DNA of 64,000 bases, taken from NCBI GenBank assembly GCA_000719025.1, contig JODP01000001.1, positions 248,001 through 312,000 of the forward strand, in the 5' to 3' direction. Position numbers and translations under genes: made by a program. Below are positions 58,294-64,000 of the stretch, one piece after another; within the stretch, counting starts at the first letter, position 1; every line of letters begins with the position of its first letter. Under the pieces are notes generated by a model that worked only from the letters and a program-made list of their open reading frames with translations, ran no database searches and was not told the DNA's origin. The stretch comes from Kineosporia aurantiaca JCM 3230 (GTDB lineage: Bacteria; Actinomycetota; Actinomycetes; Actinomycetales; Kineosporiaceae).

Positions 58294-58856
58294 TCGCGTC
58301 CCCTTTCCCGGTCGGTGAAGCGGCGCACGATCTCGGCCGGATTGCCGGCCACCACCACGGCCTCCGGCACCTCACCCCGCACCACCGCGCCCGACCCGAC
58401 CACCGAGTCGGTGCCCAGCCGGCTCCCTTTCAGCACGATCGCCCGGGCCCCGACCCAGACGTTGTCCGCGATCCGCACCGGGCTCACCGCCTTGGCCACG
58501 AGCGGGGAGTGCCGGTCACGGGGCAGCAAATTGTGGAAATCGTTGTCGGAGATGCTGCAGTCACTGATCAGGCAGCGCTCTCCCACCGTCACCCTTTGCC
58601 GGGCCCCGATCCAGCACCCGTTCAGCAGAGTGTCGGAGCCGATCACCACCTGGCCGCCGCCGTTAATGATGACCGTCCGGCGGACCCGCACCCGGTCGCC
58701 GAGCACCAGGTGGGTACCGGCCCGCAGGCGGAGGCGGCCGATGAACAGCACTCCCTCACCGATCTCGAGGTGTGGGTAGCGCATCCGGTACCAGCCACGG
58801 CGGACAGCGAACGCCAGGTCGAGCACCCGGCGCACGCGCGGGGAGAACTCCCGCAC
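58290..58856 (-). CDS. left-handed beta-helix acyltransferase (WbbJ/CysE type)
   Basis: 188-residue hexapeptide-repeat transferase that probably O-acetylates a sugar of the polymer. Repeats start near residue 30 and include HLVLGDRVRVRRTVIINGGG and VIGSDTLLNGCWIGA in part; the catalytic His lies in ISDNDFHNLL (His at about 107). ADNVWVGARAIVLKGSRLGTDSVVGSGAVV is the conserved C-terminal coil, given in part, ending in AGNPAEIVRRF. The GTG 58856 start follows a GGGGTGAT sequence. Located between the DUF3048 lipoprotein and a co-polymerase. Confidence 0.87.
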   Translation of the reverse strand: MREFSPRVRRVLDLAFAVRRGWYRMRYPHLEIGEGVLFIGRLRLRAGTHLVLGDRVRVRRTVIINGGGQVVIGSDTLLNGCWIGARQRVTVGERCLISDCSISDNDFHNLLPRDRHSPLVAKAVSPVRIADNVWVGARAIVLKGSRLGTDSVVGSGAVVRGEVPEAVVVAGNPAEIVRRFTDRERGRE

Positions 58857-58874
58857 CGGATCACCCCGTCCTGG

Positions 58875-59861
58875 TCATCGAAGGGTCACCCGAGCACTGC
58901 GGGGCGCCAGCAGGATCACGGTCGGGCCCGGCGTCATCCGGGCGAGAACCCCGCGCGCGGTCGAGTACGTGGTCAGCGCCTGAACACCCGCTTTTCGCCA
59001 CATCCCGTCCAGAGCCTGGTCCTGGCTGGCCACCACCGCCCGGCCGGTGCCGAACACCCGGGCGCTCGGCACGAACGGCCCGTTCGGATGTTTCACCTGG
59101 ATCTGTTTGTACTCGACGAACTGGACCACCAGATTGGCCGGGACCAGACCGTCCACGGCGGGAAGCCGCCAGCCGCCCACCTTCGCGTCGTAACTCCAGG
59201 TCTGGGTGGAATATCCGGGCACTTTGAGCACGATCTTCGAGATCCGGCGCATCCCGGGAGGCGGATCGGCGGTCTCACTGGCATAGGAGAGCAGGGGCAC
59301 CGCCGCCGGCATCCGGTGAAATTCCTTACGCAAAGCCGACGTCGAGACCCTGGATCCGTCGAAGGCGTCCGATCCGTCGCCCGCATCCACCCCATTGACC
59401 TCGCTGCCGTCGACCTGGCTGAGCACTCCGGCCGGGCCGCCGGCGTAGGCATAGATTGGCCGGAGCACACTGAGCATCATCGGATCCATCGGCCGGGCCG
59501 CCGTGACCGGACCGGCCGTGGCGTTCTCCGATTGGTACAGCGCCAGCCAGCGAGGCTGGTCCGAGAACTCCTCGTAGACGATGTCGGCCCGATCCAACCC
59601 CTGAGGACTCCGGCCGGCCAGAGCCACCGCGACCGAGGACCGGCCTACCGTTTCCTTCTCAGCTTTACGGCCGGTCAGCGGGGCGATTGTCGCTGGCGCA
59701 CCGGCCGCGTCCCCGGTCGCCGAGGCCGACGGTTGACTCGCCTCGGCCACACCGAGTTCCGAAGCCGCCGGAGCCGGCGCCGACGCGGTTGAGCAGGCGG
59801 TCAGGACCAGCAGGACGGCGGCCGGCCACCCGATCCCTCGCAGGGCCTGCCGTCTGGTCAA
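58875..59861 (-). CDS. DUF3048 lipoprotein (YerB-like)
   Basis: 328-residue predicted lipoprotein with a lipobox LTAC near residue 23, a Ser/Ala/Pro linker, and a DUF3048 domain. Domain features are PLTGRKAEK, ADIVYEEFSDQPRWLALYQS, GPVTAARPMDP and GFVP-like HPNGPFVPSARVFGTG, then the C-terminal half with RGVLARMTPGPTVILL. YerB-type proteins are thought to act at the cell wall; function is unknown. The TTG start at 59861 overlaps the co-polymerase stop (TTGA). Its place within a polysaccharide operon suggests a role in attaching or processing the polymer. Confidence 0.83.
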   Translation of the reverse strand: MTRRQALRGIGWPAAVLLVLTACSTASAPAPAASELGVAEASQPSASATGDAAGAPATIAPLTGRKAEKETVGRSSVAVALAGRSPQGLDRADIVYEEFSDQPRWLALYQSENATAGPVTAARPMDPMMLSVLRPIYAYAGGPAGVLSQVDGSEVNGVDAGDGSDAFDGSRVSTSALRKEFHRMPAAVPLLSYASETADPPPGMRRISKIVLKVPGYSTQTWSYDAKVGGWRLPAVDGLVPANLVVQFVEYKQIQVKHPNGPFVPSARVFGTGRAVVASQDQALDGMWRKAGVQALTTYSTARGVLARMTPGPTVILLAPRSARVTLR

Positions 59862-61798
59862 CGCCGGACCGACCGGATCAGCGGATCGGGTTTCGCCTTG
59901 CCGCTGCCCGCGTCCTTGGAATCATCTGCGGTGCCCAATTTTTTGTCTTCCGACTGCTCCGGCGATGCAGATCCGCCACCCGGCCCCGGACCGCCGGGAC
60001 GCACAGGGGCGTGCTCGACCGTAGGAGCCTCGGCCGAGAAGTAGTCCTCCGGGTTCCTTTCGGGATGATCCTTCGGCCAGCCCGTGGCGCCGGCCGTCGA
60101 CGATCCGGGCCGATCGGCCTCGGCCCACTCCGAAGGCCCGGTCCGTCCCTGACGTCCCCTCAGTTCCTGCGACCCATGCGGTTCCCTTGGCCCAGCCGAT
60201 TCTCCGGCCACAGCCGACTCTTCCGCCCCAGCCAGTTCCCGAGCCCCAGTCAGCCCCTGAGATCCGGCCAGTTCCGGGGGCCCGGGCGGTGTGGTCGAAC
60301 GTAGCCGTTCCTCCACCGCCGCAGCCGCGTCAGCCTGAGCAGCCAGAGCCCGAGCGTCGAAAAGCACCGCCCCGATCACCGGAGACCCGCGCCGCTCCAG
60401 TTGCGCGGCCGCGGCCTCGACCTCGTCGTAACTGCTGTGCCCCGTCTGCACCCACAGCACCGAACGGTCGCAGGACCGGCCCAAAGCCACCGCTTCGGTC
60501 GCGGACGCATGCACCAGGATCAGGTCGAAGGCCGGCCGCAGGACGGGCAGCAAGGCGGCCAGACGCCGACTGCGCGTCAGTTCGGCGCCCTCGCCGGTGT
60601 CGGCCAACAGAGCCCACACGCCGCCCAGCACCGTGCTGCGCCGCACCGGAGGCAGATCCGGCGAGACGGTTTCCGGGCGCACCCCGTCGACACCGAGAAA
60701 GAGCGCCAGCCGGGCATTCTCCGGATCGGCCCCGATCACCAGCACCCGGGCCCCGGTGCGGCCGAAGCTGGCGGCCAGGCTGGAAGTCGCGTAGGCAGAG
60801 AGCGGACCGGCGCCGATCGGGACAGCCAGCAGCACGGCGTGCTCGTCCGGTAGCGCCCCCTCCACGTCCAGCCGGAGGGCGGTCCAGCTGTCCACCGCCC
60901 GGCGCGCGGCCCGGCGTCCTCGGGTGACCGACCGGCCGATCACCGGAACCCCGGCCAGGCTCTCCAGGTCTTCGGGACGGCGAACCAGCCGGTCCCGGCG
61001 TTCTCGCCAGAGCATCAGCATCCAGCCGGCGAGCAGGCCGAGCAGCACGCCACCGGCCACCACCAGGATGCGCAGCGGAAAGGCCGGGGGCGCCGGGGTA
61101 CTCGCGTCGCTGAGGATACTGCCGCCGCTGATCTCCGTGCCGGACAGCGTATTGATCGTGTTGGAGGTGGTGGTGATCTGGTCGGTGAGAATGCGCTCCT
61201 GCGCCTCCGCGTAGGCCCGGTCGGGCGAGGTCGCGGGCAACGAGGTGATCGGGCCGATCACCGCGGAAAGTTGCTTCTGCTGATCGCCCAGCTGGGATTT
61301 GAGCGCCTTCACGTCCGCGGCCAGGTCGGCCTCGGCCTGGCTGGTGCGATGCTCCAAATAGGCAGCGGCGAAAGCGTGCGAGAGAACTTTCGCGCGGGCC
61401 GGGGACCGGTCGGCGGCGACCACGGTGAGCACCGTGGTGTTGGGCGGAACCTCGACCCGGACCGCGGCCAGCAGGTCGGGCAGCGACCGCGAGTCCTTGG
61501 CACGTTCCGCCGCCGCGGCCGCGACCGTCTGGGAGAGCAGGACCTGCGACTCGGTGTCGAGGTTGAGTTCCTGTTCGGTCCGCGCCAGCGGGGCATCGAA
61601 GGTGGAGGTGGGCAGCCCGGTGGGGGTGACCAGGATGCTCGTGGAGGAGTGGTACGTCGTCTCCACCAGAGTGCTCGCGGCGACCCCGAGGCCGGCCCCC
61701 ACCAGCACAGCGACGAGGCCGGAGAACCACCTACGCCGGAACATGCCGATCAGGTCGACGGGAGCACCCGGCTCAGGCCCCAGAGCTTCGTTCTCCAC
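59858..61798 (-). CDS. large Wzz-type co-polymerase with pseudokinase-like domain and low-complexity tail
   Basis: 646-residue protein, first gene of the minus-strand operon. Helices lie at about 25-45 and 245-265; between them are SSTSILVTPTGLPTS and a coiled coil of about 100 residues. The kinase-like domain has VLLAVPIGAGPLSAYATSSLA with no GKT/S at the Walker A position, and ARVLVIGADPENA in place of Walker A'. The last ~150 residues are disordered, rich in Gly, Glu, Ser and Pro, with ELAG/ELRG/GSQEL-type imperfect repeats (about 510-560). The GTG start at 61798 follows GGGGAT. Upstream is an AT-rich leader, the likely operon promoter. Confidence 0.83.
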   Translation of the reverse strand: MENEALGPEPGAPVDLIGMFRRRWFSGLVAVLVGAGLGVAASTLVETTYHSSTSILVTPTGLPTSTFDAPLARTEQELNLDTESQVLLSQTVAAAAAERAKDSRSLPDLLAAVRVEVPPNTTVLTVVAADRSPARAKVLSHAFAAAYLEHRTSQAEADLAADVKALKSQLGDQQKQLSAVIGPITSLPATSPDRAYAEAQERILTDQITTTSNTINTLSGTEISGGSILSDASTPAPPAFPLRILVVAGGVLLGLLAGWMLMLWRERRDRLVRRPEDLESLAGVPVIGRSVTRGRRAARRAVDSWTALRLDVEGALPDEHAVLLAVPIGAGPLSAYATSSLAASFGRTGARVLVIGADPENARLALFLGVDGVRPETVSPDLPPVRRSTVLGGVWALLADTGEGAELTRSRRLAALLPVLRPAFDLILVHASATEAVALGRSCDRSVLWVQTGHSSYDEVEAAAAQLERRGSPVIGAVLFDARALAAQADAAAAVEERLRSTTPPGPPELAGSQGLTGARELAGAEESAVAGESAGPREPHGSQELRGRQGRTGPSEWAEADRPGSSTAGATGWPKDHPERNPEDYFSAEAPTVEHAPVRPGGPGPGGGSASPEQSEDKKLGTADDSKDAGSGKAKPDPLIRSVRR

Positions 61799-61936
61799 GC
61801 AGATCCCCGTTCTGCTCAGCGACCGGGACTAGCTCCCCGACGGCGTCGTGGTCAACGAACGCCCGTGAGAAGAATACGTTCGTTAAGGATCGTTTCGTGT
61901 TTCTTTGCATAGAATTTCTGTGCTCGCAAAACACAT

Positions 61937-61965
61937 CCGGCCCGGCAGATGCACTGCCGGGCCGG
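61937..61965 (-). terminator. terminator after cysN
   Basis: CCGGCCCGGCAG and CTGCCGGGCCGG form a perfect 12-bp stem with an ATGCA loop, 18 bases past the cysN stop on the minus strand, followed there by TGTGTTTTG. It isolates the sulfate genes from the polysaccharide operon that starts about 140 bases further on. Confidence 0.8.
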
Positions 61966-61982
61966 AACACTTGCACTGGGAG

Positions 61983-63245
61983 TCAGTCGGCGGAGGTGAT
62001 CATCCCCGCGCCGACCGTGCGGTTGGTGTTCTCGTCGATCAGGATGAACCCGCCGGTCTCCCGGTTCCGGCTGTACTCGTCGCACAGCAGCGGCTGGGTG
62101 GTGCGCAGCCGGATCCGCCCGATGTCGTTCAGCCCGAGCTCGGTGGCCGCCTGGTCCCGGTGCAGGGTGTTGACGTCGAGCTTGTACTCCAGGTCCTTCA
62201 CCATCGCCCGGGCACTGCGCGAAGTGTGCTTGATGCCCAGCTTCCGGCCCGGGCGCAGCGCGTCCTCGGCCATCCAGCAGATCATCGCGTCGATGTTCTG
62301 CGCGGCCTTGGGCGCGTTCTGCGGCCGGCAGATCATGTCCCCGCGGGAGATGTCGATCTCGTCGTTCAGCCGGACCGTGACCGCCATCGGCGGGAACGCC
62401 TCGGCGACCGGCCCGTCGGCGGTCTCGACGGCCGCGATCGTGCTGGTGAAACCCGAGGGCAGCACCATGATCTCGTCCCCCGCCTTGAGCGTGCCGCTGG
62501 CCACCGTGCCCGCGTAACCCCGGTAGTCCGGGTACTGCTCGGACTGCGGGCGGATCACGTACTGCACCGGGAACCGGACGTCGATCAGGTTCCGGTCGCT
62601 GGAGACGTGCACGTGCTCCAGGTGGTGCAGCAGCGAGGGCCCGTCGTACCAGGGCATGTTCGCCGAGCGGGTGACGATGTTGTCACCCTTGAGCGCGGAC
62701 AGCGGGACCGTGGTCAGGTCGGTGACGTTGAGTTTGTCGGCGAACCGGGCGAACTCGTCGTGGATCTGCTCGAAGACACTCTGCGAGTAGTCCACCAGGT
62801 CCATCTTGTTCACCGCGAGCACCAGGTGCGGCACCCGCAGCAGGCTGGCCAGGAAGGCGTGCCGGCGGCTCTGCTCGACCAGGCCCTTGCGCGCGTCGAC
62901 CAGGATGATCGCCAGGTCGGCGGTGGAGGCGCCGGTGACCATGTTGCGGGTGTACTGGATGTGCCCGGGGGTGTCGGCGATGATGAACTTACGCCGCGGG
63001 GTGGCGAAGTAGCGGTAGGCCACGTCGATCGTGATGCCCTGCTCGCGCTCGGCCCGCAGGCCGTCGGTGAGCAGCGCCAGGTTCACGTAGTCGTCGCCCT
63101 TGGCCGTGCTGGCCGCCTCGACCGCGCTGAGCTGGTCCTCGAAGATCGACTTGGAGTCGAACAGCAGCCGCCCGATCAGCGTGCTCTTGCCGTCGTCCAC
63201 CGAGCCCGCGGTGGCGAACCGCAACATGTCCATGGTCTGCGGCAT
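61983..63245 (-). CDS. cysN: sulfate adenylyltransferase subunit 1 (GTPase)
   Basis: GTP-driven regulatory subunit of ATP sulfurylase, which makes APS from ATP and sulfate; 420 residues. GSVDDGKSTLIGRLL (residues 14-28) is the G1 loop, ADTPGHIQYTRNM the G3 region, and AVNKMDLVDY G4. The length matches stand-alone CysN without a fused APS kinase, agreeing with the separate cysC near the left end of the window. It starts one base after the cysD stop, so the two are translated together. Confidence 0.97.
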   Translation of the reverse strand: MPQTMDMLRFATAGSVDDGKSTLIGRLLFDSKSIFEDQLSAVEAASTAKGDDYVNLALLTDGLRAEREQGITIDVAYRYFATPRRKFIIADTPGHIQYTRNMVTGASTADLAIILVDARKGLVEQSRRHAFLASLLRVPHLVLAVNKMDLVDYSQSVFEQIHDEFARFADKLNVTDLTTVPLSALKGDNIVTRSANMPWYDGPSLLHHLEHVHVSSDRNLIDVRFPVQYVIRPQSEQYPDYRGYAGTVASGTLKAGDEIMVLPSGFTSTIAAVETADGPVAEAFPPMAVTVRLNDEIDISRGDMICRPQNAPKAAQNIDAMICWMAEDALRPGRKLGIKHTSRSARAMVKDLEYKLDVNTLHRDQAATELGLNDIGRIRLRTTQPLLCDEYSRNRETGGFILIDENTNRTVGAGMITSAD

Positions 63246-63246
63246 C

Positions 63247-64000
63247 TCAGAAGTATCCTTCGCGCTTGCGGTCTTCCATGGCGGCCTCGCTGAACTTGTC
63301 GTCGCCCCGGGTGGCCCCGCGTTCGGTGATCCGGGTGGAGGCCACCTCGTCGATGATCTTGTCGAGGGTGTCGGCGTCGCTGCGCACGGCCGCGGTCAGG
63401 CTGGCGTCGCCGACCGTGCGGTAGCGCACGGTCTCGGTGAAGACCTTCTCGTTCGCCTTGGGCCGGCACACCTCGTGCACCCCGTAGAGCATCCCGCCGC
63501 GGTCGAAAACCTCACGCTGGTGGGCGAAGTAGATCGAGGGAAGGGCGATGCCCTCGGCCTTGACGTACTGCCAGATGTCCAGCTCGGTCCAGTTCGACAG
63601 CGGGAACACCCGGATGTTCTCGCCCATCTGGATCCGGCCGTTGTACAGGCTCCAGAGCTCGGGCCGCTGGTTCTTCGGGTCCCACTGGCCGAACTCGTCG
63701 CGGAACGAGAACACCCGCTCCTTGGCCCGGGCCTTGTCCTCGTCCCGCCGGGCCCCACCGAAAGCGGCGGTGAACCGGTACTTCTCCAGCGCGTCGAGCA
63801 GCACCGGGGTCTGGATCCGGTTGCGGGTGCCGTCCGGCGGCTCGCTGACCAGACCGCGGTCCAGGGCCTCGGGCACGCTGGCCACGATCAGCTGGACGCC
63901 CAGCTCGGCGACCCGGCGGTCGCGGAAGTCCAGGACCTCCTGGAAGTTGTGACCGGTGTCGACGTGCATCACCGGGAACGGGATGCGCGCCGGGAAGAAC
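63247..64000 (-). CDS. cysD: sulfate adenylyltransferase subunit 2, 5' end outside window
   Basis: Catalytic ATP pyrophosphatase subunit of ATP sulfurylase. Coding potential continues to the window edge (upstream codons read FFPARIPFPVMHVDTGHNF), so the start lies beyond 64000. The visible ~250 residues include HVDTGHNFQEVLDFRD, FGGARRDEDKARAKER (the GGARRDEEKxRAKER signature), NWTELDIWQY and the C-terminal GDDKFSEAAMEDRKREGYF. First gene of the cysDN pair here; its promoter is not visible. Confidence 0.97.
   Translation of the reverse strand, partial: FFPARIPFPVMHVDTGHNFQEVLDFRDRRVAELGVQLIVASVPEALDRGLVSEPPDGTRNRIQTPVLLDALEKYRFTAAFGGARRDEDKARAKERVFSFRDEFGQWDPKNQRPELWSLYNGRIQMGENIRVFPLSNWTELDIWQYVKAEGIALPSIYFAHQREVFDRGGMLYGVHEVCRPKANEKVFTETVRYRTVGDASLTAAVRSDADTLDKIIDEVASTRITERGATRGDDKFSEAAMEDRKREGYF

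Overview
The window is high-GC DNA from an actinomycete. Codons are strongly G/C-biased in third position, GTG starts are common, neighbouring genes often overlap as ATGA or TTGA, and the order eno - septum formation initiator - DUF501 - ppx and the mazG - lipoprotein - mfd block are typical of Actinomycetes. The gene set (geosmin synthase, c-di-GMP signalling, many secreted proteins) suits a soil, differentiating actinomycete; a Kineosporia-like genus is possible, but the sequence alone does not settle this.

Layout. 1-6.3 kb (minus): cystathionine beta-synthase (cut by the window edge), an SGNH esterase, a small unknown protein, a glutamine-synthetase-like protein with altered active-site motifs, an APS kinase fused to a degenerate ATP-sulfurylase-like domain, and a Bax-inhibitor-1 membrane protein. 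6.8-10.4 kb: a membrane GGDEF-EAL protein and a nickel/cobalt permease. 10.4-17.6 kb: the most interesting region. A two-domain geosmin synthase is divergent from a tightly coupled operon encoding two Family 2B (EshA-like) encapsulin shell proteins with inserted cyclic-nucleotide-binding-like domains, a polyprenyl diphosphate synthase and a HMBPP reductase (IspH). Read together this is a geosmin/sesquiterpene nanocompartment: IspH supplies C5 units, the prenyl synthase makes the allylic diphosphate, and the geosmin synthase is the probable packaged cargo. 17.6-22.3 kb: a regulator/SDR pair, DUF3500, a low-GC Ea22-like gene beside an odd tRNA (UAA anticodon, short variable loop), and fdhD. 22.3-34.1 kb (minus): housekeeping genes ppx, DUF501, divIC/ftsB-like, eno, DUF885, purC, mazG, a lipoprotein and mfd. 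34.4-42.7 kb: a transposase-like protein lacking catalytic residues, a xi-class GST, a TauE/SafE permease, and two convergent secreted beta-propeller paralogues.

42.9-61.8 kb is a large exopolysaccharide locus. It holds three Wzz-like polysaccharide co-polymerases (each with a kinase-like domain lacking the Walker A lysine), two secreted GH26-like glycosidases, a PAP2 phosphatase, two glycosyltransferases, two sulfotransferases, a flippase, a Wzy/ligase-like polymerase, an aminoglycoside-phosphotransferase-like kinase, a beta-helix acyltransferase and a DUF3048 lipoprotein. The window ends in cysN and cysD (ATP sulfurylase). With the APS kinase near the left end, these supply PAPS, which the two sulfotransferases could use to sulfate the polymer.

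Top leads: the geosmin synthase-encapsulin locus, including a 15-bp tandem repeat encoding Gly-Leu-Gly units in the synthase linker, a TTA codon in the second shell gene and a palindrome over the synthase promoter; the class I tRNA with a UAA anticodon; the catalytically altered paralogues (glutamine synthetase-like, transposase-like, co-polymerases); and the possibly sulfated exopolysaccharide.
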